A stretch of 64,000 nt of DNA from Mycolicibacterium lutetiense (lineage in GTDB: Bacteria; Actinomycetota; Actinomycetes; Mycobacteriales; Mycobacteriaceae), in NCBI RefSeq assembly GCF_017876775.1, contig NZ_JAGIOP010000001.1, positions 620,001-684,000 of the forward strand. Direction: 5' to 3'. Positions 19,897-30,634 of the stretch are shown here, piece after piece. Numbering within the stretch: the first letter of the stretch is position 1; the number at the start of each line of letters is the position of its first letter. The position numbers were made by a program, and so were the translations under genes. The notes below the pieces were generated by a model that made no database searches, had not been told where the DNA came from, and saw only the letters and a list, made by a program, of their open reading frames with translations.

Positions 19897-21042
19897 CTAG
19901 CGCCGCGCGGTGTCCAGACCCAGCGACACCCCTGCCAGGCCGCGCTTGCGGGCCGACAATCCCTCGGCGATCTTGCGCAGCTCGGCGCCTGCCGCTGATT
20001 CGGGCGCCGACAGCACCAACGGCACGCCGGAGTCACCCGCAGTCACCAACGCCGGATCCAGCGGGACCTGGCCCAGCAGCGGCACCTCGGCGCCCACTGA
20101 ACGGGTCAGCGACTCGGCGACCTGACGGCCGCCGCCCTCACCGAACAACTGCATGACGGTGCCATCGGGCATCTGCAGGCCCGACATGTTCTCCACCACG
20201 CCGGCGATGCGCTGGCGGGTCTGCAGCGCGATCGCGCCGGCACGCTCGGCCACTTCGGCGGCAGCCATCTGCGGAGTGGTCACCACCAGGATCTCGGCAC
20301 CCGGGATCAACTGGGCCACCGAGATGGCGATATCGCCTGTGCCCGGCGGCAGATCGAGCAGCAGTACGTCCAGATCGCCCCAGTACACATCCGCCAGGAA
20401 CTGCTGCAGGGCCCGGTGCAACATCGGCCCGCGCCACACCACGGGCGTGTTGCCCTGGGTGAACATCGCGATCGAGATGACCTTCACGTCGTGGGCGATG
20501 GGCGGCAGGATCATCGAGTCGACCTGGGTGGGCCGGTCTTTGGTACCCATCATGCGCGGCACCGAATGGCCGTAGATATCGGCGTCCAGCAGGCCGACGG
20601 ACAGCCCACGGGCGGCCATCGCGGCAGCCAGGTTGACCGTCACACTGGACTTGCCCACGCCGCCTTTCCCGGAGGCCACGGCGTACACCCGGGTGAGGGA
20701 GTTGGGCTGGGCGAACGGGATCACCGGTTCGCGGGAATCGCCGCGCAGCAGGGTGCGCAACTCGGCGCGCTGCTCGTCGTTCATCACGTCCAGGCTCACC
20801 TTGACGGCGCCGGTGCCGGGCACGTCGGTGACGGCGGCCGTCACCATGTCGGCGATCTCGGTCTTCTTCGGGCAGGCCGCGGTGGTCAGATAGATCTCGA
20901 CATGTACGCCGTGGTCGGCCTCGATCGAGATGTTCTTGACCATGCCGAGTTCGGTGATCGGCTTCCGCAGTTCGGGGTCGATCACCTTGGCCAGCGCGGC
21001 GCGAACCGCGGATTGCAGCTCAGTGGCAGATTCGGACATCAC
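19897..21042 (-). CDS. mrp: Mrp/NBP35-type Fe-S cluster carrier ATPase
   Basis: A protein of 381 residues. An N-terminal MIP18/DUF59 domain (LAKVIDPELRKPITELGMV, then TTAACPKKTEI) is followed by a ParA-like ATPase domain with deviant Walker A GKGGVGKS at residues 125-132. Downstream are DADIYGHS, LPPGTGDIAISV and VVTTPQMAAAEVAERA. Such proteins bind and transfer Fe-S clusters to apo-enzymes. ATG 21039 is an equally possible start. It converges with tatB; the genes that lie between tatB and mrp in M. tuberculosis (Rv1225c-Rv1228) are absent here. Confidence 0.92.
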   Translation of the reverse strand: MMSESATELQSAVRAALAKVIDPELRKPITELGMVKNISIEADHGVHVEIYLTTAACPKKTEIADMVTAAVTDVPGTGAVKVSLDVMNDEQRAELRTLLRGDSREPVIPFAQPNSLTRVYAVASGKGGVGKSSVTVNLAAAMAARGLSVGLLDADIYGHSVPRMMGTKDRPTQVDSMILPPIAHDVKVISIAMFTQGNTPVVWRGPMLHRALQQFLADVYWGDLDVLLLDLPPGTGDIAISVAQLIPGAEILVVTTPQMAAAEVAERAGAIALQTRQRIAGVVENMSGLQMPDGTVMQLFGEGGGRQVAESLTRSVGAEVPLLGQVPLDPALVTAGDSGVPLVLSAPESAAGAELRKIAEGLSARKRGLAGVSLGLDTARR

Positions 21043-21077
21043 CGCCGAGTCTACGGCGACGGTGTTGCGAGCTGGAT

Positions 21078-22418
21078 TCAGGCCGGTCCCGGGGCGGGGC
21101 CGGGCCCCGGCCCAAGCGCCGGAGTCGCGGGCGCGGCCTCGATCGGCGGGCCGATCGGGGCGGCGGGCACCGGTCCCGGCGGCGGAAGTCCGGGCAGCGG
21201 AGCCTGCTGCGGTGCCGGTCCGGGGACCGGCGCGGGAGCAGGGGGCGGCCCGAGCGGCGGAACGGGCGCCGGCGGGGGAGCCTGTTCACCCAGGCAGAAC
21301 ACCACGCATGCTGGCTGGCGCGGTTGCTCCCACGGCGGGACCCATGGCGGCGGGGCGGCCGGCGTCTGCGACGGGATGGCCTGTGCCGGACCCGGTAGCG
21401 GGCCCAGCACCTGGCCCGGCGCGAATCCGGGGACGTTCTGGGTGCCGGTCTCGTTGCGGTTGAGCAGCGGGATCAGGGCCAGCGGATCACCCGAGGGAAG
21501 CCCCGTGGCATCGGCAGGCAAGTTCGGACCGAGGCCTTCGGCATGGTCCAGATGGGAATCACCGATCGGGGGAATGGACCCGGTGATTTCCGGCAGGTTG
21601 ACCGGCACCACACCCGTGGCGTACGCAGCGGCCCAGCCCAGCACATTTCGGGCGTAGGCCACCGAGTTGTTGTATCGCAGGATGGCCGTCATGACCTGGG
21701 ACTGGTCGCGCAAGTTGAGATCGCCGCTGCACAGGTAGCGGGCCGCGGCGAGCGCCGAGTCGAACACGTTCTGCACTTCGGCCTTGCCGTCGCCGTCGCC
21801 GTCAGAGGCATAGCGGGCCCAGGTTCCAGGCAGGAACTGCATCGGCCCCATGGCCCGGACATAGCTGATCCGTCCGGACTGGGCGCTCTGGACGATGACC
21901 TCGTTGCCGGGCAGGGTGCCGTCGAGGGCGGGACCGTAGATCGGGCGGACCGCGGTACCGCGGGCATCGGTGGCGCCGCCGTTGGCGTGCCCCGACTCGA
22001 TACGTCCGATACCGGCCAGCAGATTCCAGCTGATACCGCAGCCGGGGTAGGCGGCGGCCATCATCCGTTCGGCATTGCGGTATGCCTTCAGCGACGTTCC
22101 CGGAATGCCAAGGGCCCCAGGGGTATTGACGACGAAAGCTGGCGGCGGAGCCGAGGTGGCGGTCATCGACTTGATGCGGAAGTTGGTCGGGGGCCTGGCC
22201 GCGGCGACCACCGACGGACCCGAGCGGTCGACCTGGGGTGCTACGGCGGCCATGGGCGTGACCGCGGCGGTGGACACGCCGGCTTCCGAGGCGGAAGACC
22301 CGGCACCGGCGACCAGAACGATGGGAGCCAGGACGGCTACGCCGAGCGCGGGTGAGCGCACGAGCCGGCTCACACGGCGCCGAGCGGATGCGATCACCGC
22401 TCCTCCCCCTACGCGCAC
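21078..22418 (-). CDS. Secreted lytic transglycosylase-like protein (Rv1230c-like)
   Basis: The protein of 446 residues has a signal/anchor helix (ALGVAVLAPIVLVAGAG) and a soluble lytic transglycosylase domain at about 130-270: GCGISWNLLAGIGRIESGHA, where Glu in RIESG is the expected catalytic acid, then AMGPMQFLPGTWARYASDGDG and YNNSVAYARNVL. The last 100 residues are Pro/Gly/Ala low-complexity sequence. It probably acts on peptidoglycan outside the membrane. GTG 22418 has AAGGA seven bases upstream; GTG 22397 is an alternative. Confidence 0.83.
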   Translation of the reverse strand: MRVGGGAVIASARRRVSRLVRSPALGVAVLAPIVLVAGAGSSASEAGVSTAAVTPMAAVAPQVDRSGPSVVAAARPPTNFRIKSMTATSAPPPAFVVNTPGALGIPGTSLKAYRNAERMMAAAYPGCGISWNLLAGIGRIESGHANGGATDARGTAVRPIYGPALDGTLPGNEVIVQSAQSGRISYVRAMGPMQFLPGTWARYASDGDGDGKAEVQNVFDSALAAARYLCSGDLNLRDQSQVMTAILRYNNSVAYARNVLGWAAAYATGVVPVNLPEITGSIPPIGDSHLDHAEGLGPNLPADATGLPSGDPLALIPLLNRNETGTQNVPGFAPGQVLGPLPGPAQAIPSQTPAAPPPWVPPWEQPRQPACVVFCLGEQAPPPAPVPPLGPPPAPAPVPGPAPQQAPLPGLPPPGPVPAAPIGPPIEAAPATPALGPGPGPAPGPA

Positions 22419-22519
22419 TTACCCGTCCTTCGGTCGGCTTTGGCCAAATACCATGTTGTGAACCAAGTCACCATACATAGTCCCGGATTGCGTTGTTACC
22501 ACAATGGTGGACAGCGAGA

Positions 22520-23065
22520 TCAACCACCGCGTTTGGTCCGGCGCTCAGCCCCGTCGGCTTTGCTCGCGTTCGCCCGGTCGGTATCGGCAGGCACGGTGAG
22601 CTCGGTGATCAGGTCACGCAGTTCTTCCAATTCGCGGCGTAGGTAATCGCGGGTGACGACCTCGCCCACCGCCAGCCGCAGCGACGCCAGCTCGCGGGCC
22701 AGGTACTCGGTGTCGGCCTTGGTCTGTTCGGCTCGGCGCCGGTCCTCTTCGAGCGAGACCCGGTCCCGGTTCTCCTGCCGGTTCTGGGCCAGCAGGATCA
22801 GCGGGGCGGCATAGGCGGCCTGCGTCGAGAAGGCCAGGTTGAGCAGGATGAACGGGTACGGATCCCACTGGAAGGCAAAGACGCCGATGTTGAGGGCGAT
22901 CCAGACAATCACCAAGATCGTCTGAATGGCCAGGTAGCGCCCGGTGCCGAGGAATCGGGCGATCGACTCGCTGAACGCGCCCACTGCCTCGATGTCGACG
23001 TGCAGCCCGAAGCCGCGGGTCCCGCGTGGGGTGTCCAGCCGCTGGCGCGCCGTCAATTCGCTCAT
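22520..23065 (-). CDS. DUF1003 membrane protein (Rv1231c-like)
   Basis: This 181-residue DUF1003 protein has two adjacent membrane helices (YLAIQTILVIVWIALNIGVFAF and FILLNLAFSTQAAYAAPLILLA) and the family signature QNRQENRDR. A long charged coiled coil (residues about 105-165) follows. The function of the family is unknown. Its start overlaps the stop of the PRC/MgtE_N/CBS gene by four bases, so the two are translated as a coupled pair and may work together in cation sensing. Confidence 0.85.
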   Translation of the reverse strand: MSELTARQRLDTPRGTRGFGLHVDIEAVGAFSESIARFLGTGRYLAIQTILVIVWIALNIGVFAFQWDPYPFILLNLAFSTQAAYAAPLILLAQNRQENRDRVSLEEDRRRAEQTKADTEYLARELASLRLAVGEVVTRDYLRRELEELRDLITELTVPADTDRANASKADGAERRTKRGG

Positions 23066-24348
23066 GAGCTCGCCGCCGGGAGCTCGGGCTCGTCGCGTTC
23101 GCGCCAGTCGTCGGGCAGCATGTGGTCGAGCACGTCGTCGACCGACACCGCACCCAGCAGGTGGTTCTCCTCATCGACCACTGGGCCGCACACCAGGTTG
23201 TACGCGGCGAAGTAGCGGGTCACCGCGGCCAGCGAGTCCGCCGGGCTCAGGCTGGGCAGATCCGTGTCGGCGATGCCGCTGACCAGTGCCGCAGGCGGTT
23301 CGCGCAGCAGCCGCTGCAGGTGGACGCAGCCCAGGTACTGCCCCGTCGGGGTGGCGGTGGGGGGCCGCGTGACGAAGACCATCGAGGCCAGCGCCGGGGT
23401 GAGGTCGGGGTCGCGGATCCGCGCCAGCGCCTCGGCGACGGTGGTGTCGGGCGCCAGTACCACCGGCTCACTGGTCATCAGGCCGCCCGCTGTGTCCGGC
23501 GAGTGGGCCAGCAGCCGTCGCACATCCTCGGAATCCTCGGGGTCCATCTTGCGCAGCAGGGTCTCGGCATCGGCCGGGGTCATCGACCCCAGCACGTCGG
23601 CGGCGTCGTCGGGGTCCATTGCCTCCAGGACGTCGGCGGCGCGCTCGGTGTTCAGCTGGCGCAACACCGCGGCCTGTTCGTCCTCGGGCAGCTCCTGCAA
23701 CACGTCGGCCAGCCGCTCGTCGTCGAACGCCCGGTACAACTCGTAGCGCCGCTTGACCGGCAGCTCGCGCAGGGCCTCGGCCACCTCGACCGGTCGTTGT
23801 CCCTCGAACTGCTCGAGTAGCGAGGCCACTCCCTGGTCGGGCATCGCCAGACCGGACGGCGTGAGGCCGTGCACGTTCTGCCACTCCACGACATGGATGT
23901 TGGAGCGCCGCCCCAGGCGTCGTTGTGGGCGCACCGCCACCCGGGTCACCACCCAGTCGCGGGTCCGGGTCTGTTCGATGCCCAGATCGACTACCACGAC
24001 GTCGATTCCGGCCAGCTGCTCCAGATCGGGATCGTCGATGCGCACCCGGGTTTCCAGCACCTGGCCCAGAACCAGCACCTCGCCGGGTCGTTGGGCGAAG
24101 CGGCGCAGCGACACGCTGCCGGTGGCCAGGGTCACCGAGCCGGGCTCGATCGCGGTGACCCGCAGGATCGGAACGAAAATCCTTCTTCGGGTGAGCAATT
24201 CGACCACCAGGCCGAGAACTCGCGGTTGCTGGCGGACGATGCTGATGCTGATCACCACGTCGCGGACACGGCCGATGGACTCCCCGTCGGGGCCCAGCAC
24301 CACCATCCCTGCAAGCCGGGCCGCGTAGACCCTGTTCACCGCCGCCAT
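23062..24348 (-). CDS. PRC-barrel/MgtE_N/CBS protein (Rv1232c-like)
   Basis: This soluble protein of 428 residues has a PRC-barrel (about 1-75, MVVLGPDGESIGRVRDVVIS) and a second barrel-like region. An MgtE N-terminal superhelix follows (about 190-285, LADVLQELPEDEQAAVLRQLN, DVLEAMDPDDAADVLGSM). A CBS pair (about 295-410) ends the protein. In MgtE channels the same two domains sense cytosolic Mg2+ and gate the pore, but no membrane pore domain is encoded here. I therefore read it as a Mg2+ or nucleotide sensor acting on another protein, perhaps the DUF1003 partner it is coupled to. Confidence 0.85.
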   Translation of the reverse strand: MAAVNRVYAARLAGMVVLGPDGESIGRVRDVVISISIVRQQPRVLGLVVELLTRRRIFVPILRVTAIEPGSVTLATGSVSLRRFAQRPGEVLVLGQVLETRVRIDDPDLEQLAGIDVVVVDLGIEQTRTRDWVVTRVAVRPQRRLGRRSNIHVVEWQNVHGLTPSGLAMPDQGVASLLEQFEGQRPVEVAEALRELPVKRRYELYRAFDDERLADVLQELPEDEQAAVLRQLNTERAADVLEAMDPDDAADVLGSMTPADAETLLRKMDPEDSEDVRRLLAHSPDTAGGLMTSEPVVLAPDTTVAEALARIRDPDLTPALASMVFVTRPPTATPTGQYLGCVHLQRLLREPPAALVSGIADTDLPSLSPADSLAAVTRYFAAYNLVCGPVVDEENHLLGAVSVDDVLDHMLPDDWRERDEPELPAASS

Positions 24349-24367
24349 GAGTCAAAGGGTAGAGACT

Positions 24368-25339
24368 GTGGTCGTGGAGAACACGTATCGACCCCGCAGA
24401 ACGTGCCTCTCGGTGCCGGGCAGCAGCCTGAAGATGATCGAGAAAGCCAGAAGTCTGCCTGCTGACGAGGTGTTCCTCGACCTCGAGGACGCGGTTGCCC
24501 CCGAGGCCAAGGCATCGGCCCGCACACAGGTCGCGGCGGCGTTGGCCGCCGACGGCTGGGCGGGCCAGCTGCGTGGGGTACGGGTCAACGACTGGACCAC
24601 GCCGTGGACGTATGCCGACGTGATCGAGGTGGTGTCCACGGTGGCTTCAGTCGGGGCGTCCATCGATCTCATCGTGTTGCCCAAGGTGACCGAGGTGGCG
24701 CACGTCCAGGCGCTCGATCTGCTGCTGTCGCAGCTCGAGAGCACCCACGGCCTGGAACCCGGCCGGATCGGCATCGAGGCACAGATCGAGAACGCGCAGG
24801 GACTGACCAATGTCGACGCGATCGCGGCCGGCCCGCGGGTGCAGGCGCTGGTGCTCGGGCCCGGGGACATGGCGGCCAGCCTCAACATGCGCACCCTGGA
24901 GGTCGGCGGGCAGCCCGACGGGTATGACATCGGCGATGCCCATCACCACGTGCTGATGCGCATCCTGATCGCCGCGCGCAGTCGCGGCATCAACGCCATC
25001 GACGGTCCGTACGTCAAGGTGCGCGATGTGGACGGGTTCCGCCGGGTGGCCGGACGCTCGGCTGCCCTGGGCTATGACGGCAAGTGGGTGCTGCATCCCG
25101 ACCAGATCGAGGCGGGCAACGAGATCTTCAGCCCGCGCCAAGCCGATTACGATCACGCCGAGCTGATCCTCGACGCCTATGAGTGGCACACCTCGCAGGC
25201 CGGTGGGTCCAGGGGAGCGGTGATGCTGGGCGACGAGATGATCGACGAGGCCAGCCGCAAGATGGCACTGGTGATAGCGGGCAAAGGCCGTGCGGCCGGG
25301 ATGCACCGACTGGCCGAACCGTTCCGGCCGCCGAGCTGA
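24368..25339 (+). CDS. HpcH/HpaI (CitE-like) CoA ester lyase
   Basis: A protein of about 323 residues with the citrate lyase beta/malyl-CoA lyase TIM barrel: RRTCLSVPGSSLKMIEKA, then DEVFLDLEDAVAPEAKA (metal-binding Glu/Asp), IGIEAQIENAQGLTNVDAIA and KWVLHPDQIEAGNE. These enzymes cleave or form malyl-, methylmalyl- or citramalyl-CoA. The long C-terminal region resembles the (3S)-malyl-CoA lyase type more than stand-alone CitE. The start is uncertain: ATG 24347 would overlap the divergent gene, so GTG 24368, eight bases after AGGG, is preferred. Confidence 0.82.
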   Translation: MVVENTYRPRRTCLSVPGSSLKMIEKARSLPADEVFLDLEDAVAPEAKASARTQVAAALAADGWAGQLRGVRVNDWTTPWTYADVIEVVSTVASVGASIDLIVLPKVTEVAHVQALDLLLSQLESTHGLEPGRIGIEAQIENAQGLTNVDAIAAGPRVQALVLGPGDMAASLNMRTLEVGGQPDGYDIGDAHHHVLMRILIAARSRGINAIDGPYVKVRDVDGFRRVAGRSAALGYDGKWVLHPDQIEAGNEIFSPRQADYDHAELILDAYEWHTSQAGGSRGAVMLGDEMIDEASRKMALVIAGKGRAAGMHRLAEPFRPPS

Positions 25340-25360
25340 CCCGGGTCGGGTAGTGCCGCA

Positions 25361-25381
25361 CTGCACCGTAATTCGGTGCGG
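25361..25381. terminator. Short hairpin between convergent genes
   Basis: CTGCACCG (25361-25368) and CGGTGCGG (25374-25381) pair, with one G-U, around TAATT. The hairpin lies between the lyase stop at 25339 and the convergent DUF4190 gene stop at 25386. There is no U-tract. Confidence 0.45.
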
Positions 25382-25385
25382 TCCG

Positions 25386-26015
25386 CTACGCGGAGAGCAC
25401 GCCGATCACAAAGAACAGCAGCCAGCCTCCGTTGATCAGGGTGCCGAACACGCCGAGCGCGATGCCGGCGATCGCCAAGCCTCGGCCCGGCTGTTCGACC
25501 TGCGGACCGTAGCCTGACTGCCCGGTCTGCTTGATCTGGTTCAGCGCGACGATCCCGAGACCGATACCGACCAGGGCGGCGACCAGTCCGATCGCGCACG
25601 CGAAGAGCAGGAACAGCGACAGACCCGAGGCGACGAGCGATCCGATCGCCATGCTGTTGGTCGGGTTGGCCGGCGGCATCCCGTAACCACCGGGATATCC
25701 GGGGTACCCGGACATCCAGTAGCCCGGAGGCGGCGGGGGATACCCGGGCGGCGGCGGGAACGACGGGGGATACGCGGGAGGTGACGGGTAGCCGTACGGA
25801 ATGTCGGCGGGGTAGTCGATCGCAGGCGGATAGGGCGCGGCGACGTCGGAGTTCGGCGATGGAAATTCGTACGGCGGTTGCGCCGCGCCGGGATCCGGCC
25901 GATCCTGGGAGTGCTCGATGGGCGGTGCTTCGTAGCCGCTGGACAACGGTTCAGACGGCTGGGAACCCGGGTCGGATGGCGCCGTTTCGCCCGCGTTGCC
26001 GTCCGCGTTTGTCAT
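25386..26015 (-). CDS. DUF4190 membrane protein with Pro/Tyr-rich N-terminus (Rv1233c-like)
   Basis: This 209-residue protein has a disordered N-terminal half rich in Pro, Gly and Tyr (repeats such as PPGYPPPPPGYW, YPGYPGGYG). Two membrane helices follow (LVASGLSLFLLFACAIGLVAALVGIG and AIAGIALGVFGTLINGGWLLFFVIG) flanking the DUF4190 loop ALNQIKQTGQ. ATG 26015 is used because the upstream frame is antisense to the next gene. Its role is unknown. It diverges from the gene at 26142, as Rv1233c does from Rv1234. Confidence 0.82.
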   Translation of the reverse strand: MTNADGNAGETAPSDPGSQPSEPLSSGYEAPPIEHSQDRPDPGAAQPPYEFPSPNSDVAAPYPPAIDYPADIPYGYPSPPAYPPSFPPPPGYPPPPPGYWMSGYPGYPGGYGMPPANPTNSMAIGSLVASGLSLFLLFACAIGLVAALVGIGLGIVALNQIKQTGQSGYGPQVEQPGRGLAIAGIALGVFGTLINGGWLLFFVIGVLSA

Positions 26016-26141
26016 GCTGATCAACCTAGCGCACGGACGATGACGCCAAGAGGGCGTGACTCCGGCACCAATTTCGGTGTGGGGGCGTTGCTGTAACGAG
26101 AGCAGTCGCCGAGCAGGCGGTGCGGAGGAGAGTGAAGTTCG

Positions 26142-26648
26142 ATGACGAGCCCATTTCAGTCCGGTCAGACGCCGGGCGCCGCGCCCGCTGCGCGCGGTGC
26201 GTTGCCGACGCCGCCCAAAGGCTGGCCGATCGGGTCCTACCCGACGTACGCGGAGGCCCAGCGTGCCGTCGACTACCTGTCCGACCAACAGTTCCCGGTG
26301 CAGCAGGTGACGATCGTCGGGGTGGATCTCATGCAGGTCGAGCGGGTCACCGGCCGGCTGAGCTGGCCCAAGGTGCTCGGTGGTGGTGTGCTGTCGGGTG
26401 CCTGGCTGGGCCTGTTCATCGGCCTGATCCTCGGTTTCTTCAGTCCCAACCCGTGGAGTGCGCTGCTCACCGGCCTGATCGCCGGTGTCTTCTTCGGCTT
26501 GATCACCTCGGCGATCCCGTATGCGATGGCTCGCGGCACAAGAGATTTCAGTTCGACGATGCAGCTGGTCGCCGGCCGCTACGACGTTCTGTGTGATCCG
26601 CAGGGTGCCGAGCAGGGCCGGGATCTGTTGGCACGCTTGACGATCTGA
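26142..26648 (+). CDS. General-stress-protein-like membrane protein (Rv1234-like)
   Basis: This 168-residue protein carries an N-terminal YflT/GSP17M-like domain (PIGSYPTYAEAQRAVDYLSDQ, then VQQVTIVGVDL). Two membrane segments follow (VLSGAWLGLFIGLILGFFS and LLTGLIAGVFFGLITSAIPYAM), and then a return to the ferredoxin-like domain (GRYDVLCDP). GGAGGAGAG precedes the ATG. The function is unknown. In M. tuberculosis Rv1234 lies directly upstream of lpqY, as here. Confidence 0.82.
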   Translation: MTSPFQSGQTPGAAPAARGALPTPPKGWPIGSYPTYAEAQRAVDYLSDQQFPVQQVTIVGVDLMQVERVTGRLSWPKVLGGGVLSGAWLGLFIGLILGFFSPNPWSALLTGLIAGVFFGLITSAIPYAMARGTRDFSSTMQLVAGRYDVLCDPQGAEQGRDLLARLTI

Positions 26649-26694
26649 GTCATCACCTCGCACCGGGATCGGGTGCGGTGGCAAAGCGCCGCAG

Positions 26695-26777
26695 GTCACG
26701 ATTGTGACGCGTGGCGTGGGAACTGTTGCATATCACGCGGGTGTGGCTCTACGGTTTGCGCGCGGGAGGTTCCCGCG
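26695..26777 (+). promoter_or_regulatory. Inverted repeats upstream of the lpqY-sugABC operon
   Basis: Two inverted repeats lie in the 147-base leader: GTCAC-gatt-GTGAC at 26695-26708 and CGCGGGA-ggt-TCCCGCG at 26761-26777. The second ends 18 bases before the lpqY start. Either may be an operator of the trehalose operon; no regulator gene is adjacent. Confidence 0.4.
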
Positions 26778-26780
26778 TGA

Positions 26781-29073
<2,293 letters not shown>

Positions 29074-29077
<4 letters not shown>

Positions 29078-30609
29078 GTAGCCCTGTGTCAACCCCGGTG
29101 TCAGGCTGCAGGCTTTTGGTCGTCGAGGAGGGTTTGGAGGGCCCGGTGTTGAGTGGGGTCGTAGGCGACGCGGTCTTGCCAGCAGTGCCAGATGACGTAG
29201 AGCCAGGCGCGGGCCACGATGCGAGTGGCGTGGGAGTGGTCGTGTTTGTTGGCTCGGGCGCGGTTGTAGAGTTCGGCTGCCCAGGGGTTGGCGTGGCGGG
29301 AGTCAGCGGCGAAGTCAGTGACAGCGTCGCGCAGGTGTTTGTCGCAGGACCAGCGGAACCCGACCGAGCGCATGGTGCCCGATTGTCGGGTGGAGGGTGC
29401 GACGCCGGCCAGGCAAGCCAGGGATTCGGGAGTTGGGAAGCGTCCGCGGCAGTCTCCGATTTCGGCGAGAAGCTTTGCCGCTCTGATCTTTCCGGAACGG
29501 GGCAGGCTGGTGAAGATGTGCGCGTCGGCATGGGCGGCGAGCTGGTCGGCGATCTCGTCGGACAAGGTTTTGATCTGCTCGACGAGGGTCTTGAGGGTGG
29601 CCACGAGTGCGCCGGTGATGTGGGCGTGGGCCACGCCTTCCTCGCCGGTGGCGCCTCGGGGTGCAGCGACCAGGCGGGCGTGCAGGACGGCGGGGTCCAT
29701 GCCGCCGGTGTAGCTCACCGAGGCCAGCCAGGCGCCCAGGCGTTTCGGGGTCAGCCAGTCGGCTCGGTCTTGGCAGTCGAAACGGGTCAGGAAGCTGAGG
29801 CTGATCATCGAGTCGATGTCGGCGAACAGTCCCACCGCACCCGGGAAGGCGCGGTTGAGGTGTTCGCGCAGCTGGTTGGCCAGCGCGACGCGGTGTCCGA
29901 TGAGGTCCTTGCGGGCTCGGCAGGCGGCTCGCAGCGCGGTGGTGGCCGGGGAGTCGGGGACCAGGGGGCGCAGCCGGGTTCGGTCGGTGCGCAAGGTGTC
30001 AGCCAACACGAAGGCGTCGAAGCGGTCGTCCTTGTTGCCGGCCGAGCCGTAACGGCCACGCAGGTTTTTGAGTTGGTTGGGGCTGATCACGACCACAGTG
30101 ATGCCGGCGGCAAGCAGCCCGTCGACCAGCGGGCCGTCGGGGCGTTCGATGGCCACCTCGCTGATGCCCATTCGGGCGAGTTGTGCGGGCAGGGTTCGCA
30201 GTCCCGCGGCACTGTGCTCGATGGTATTTCGGTGGACTTCGCGGCCTCTCGCGTCGACGATCGATACCGCGTGGTCGTCACGGGCCCAATCGATTCCGCA
30301 GGTCAGTCCGTTGGCGGGTTCCGTCGCCAAGACGGTTGGGGCATACTTCATCACAGCCTCCTCGCTGCTAGACCCAGTGGGGAGGCACCCAAACTTCGGT
30401 GCCGGGGTGCGGCTGCCGGTTCGCTCACTGTTCGGCGCTCGGTGGCGCTCAGCCCTGTCGACGGTCGGCACACCCCGGGTAACCGTCGAGTCCCGCGAAA
30501 CTCATCATGGACGTCAAGACGTCAAGCGCTTGTGGCGGTGACTCGACGGCACCTCGGGTGCATCGGCGACCCATCCAGAATCACCGACACAAGGATGGTG
30601 CACCAGTGA
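29074..30609 (+). CDS. hed-like antisense frame of the insertion element, started by sugB signals
   Basis: A 511-codon open frame begins at the original sugB ATG, uses sugB's upstream GGAGG, and runs through the whole insertion element antisense to the transposase. The product is Val/Gly/Ala-rich with no recognisable domain. In high-GC DNA a long antisense frame can be a by-product of codon bias in the real gene. The alignment with the target's own initiation signals nevertheless matches what was described for hed of IS900 in M. avium subsp. paratuberculosis. Expression is unproven. Confidence 0.3.
29101..30351 (-). CDS. IS110-family DEDD transposase
   Basis: This 416-residue transposase has an N-terminal RuvC-like domain (DEDD_Tnp_IS110) with acidic residues at Asp21 ([10 protein letters not shown]), Glu69 (VAIERPDGP), Asp109 and Asp112 (NKDDRFDAF). 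A coiled-coil region and a C-terminal Transposase_20 domain follow ([33 protein letters not shown]); the Ser in RQSG is the candidate nucleophile. ATG 30351 is preceded by AGGAGG six bases upstream, which excludes the longer frame to 30471. It appears intact. In this family the recombinase is guided by an RNA from its own non-coding end. Confidence 0.93.
   Translation of the reverse strand: MKYAPTVLATEPANGLTCGIDWARDDHAVSIVDARGREVHRNTIEHSAAGLRTLPAQLARMGISEVAIERPDGPLVDGLLAAGITVVVISPNQLKNLRGRYGSAGNKDDRFDAFVLADTLRTDRTRLRPLVPDSPATTALRAACRARKDLIGHRVALANQLREHLNRAFPGAVGLFADIDSMISLSFLTRFDCQDRADWLTPKRLGAWLASVSYTGGMDPAVLHARLVAAPRGATGEEGVAHAHITGALVATLKTLVEQIKTLSDEIADQLAAHADAHIFTSLPRSGKIRAAKLLAEIGDCRGRFPTPESLACLAGVAPSTRQSGTMRSVGFRWSCDKHLRDAVTDFAADSRHANPWAAELYNRARANKHDHSHATRIVARAWLYVIWHCWQDRVAYDPTQHRALQTLLDDQKPAA
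30402..30549 (-). ncRNA. Candidate bridge RNA of the IS110-family element
   Basis: In transposase orientation two stem-closed loops occur in order. Loop A is closed by CCGTCGAGTC/GACTCGACGG (30540-30549 with 30483-30492) and contains GATGAG, complementary to CTCATC of the target. Loop B is closed by CCGGGGTG/CACCCCGG (30471-30478 with 30402-30409). It contains ACAGGGCT, identical to the element's far terminus (29080-29087), and CACCGA, complementary to the near terminus (30633-30638). Target loop then donor loop is the order known for the IS621 bridge RNA. The RNA ends are not defined, and transcription is inferred. Confidence 0.6.
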
Positions 30610-30634
30610 GCGCTTGCGCGAAGAGCAGGGGACA

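Larger units (their letters stand above)
29079..30634 (-). mobile_element. IS110-family insertion sequence in the sugA-sugB junction
   Basis: The element is 1556 bases between the CCGATGAG repeats. It has one transposase gene on the minus strand, only 22 bases beyond its stop and 283 non-coding bases before its start. No terminal inverted repeats are evident, as expected for IS110 relatives. Read in transposase orientation the target is CTCATCGGCCCTCC, that is, a start codon and Shine-Dalgarno on the opposite strand. This resembles the IS900 target consensus. It belongs to the same broad group as IS900, IS901 and IS1110, but I cannot name the element. The exact ends are ambiguous within the shared 8 bases. 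Confidence 0.88.

Noticed and set aside
23062..24348. Mg2+ channel MgtE
   Set aside because: The MgtE_N and CBS domains are present, but there is no membrane domain in the 428 residues.
29079..30634. Terminal inverted repeats of the insertion element
   Set aside because: The ends TAGCCCTGTGTC and (reversed) TGTCCCCTGCTC share only scattered bases. IS110 relatives normally lack such repeats, so none is claimed.
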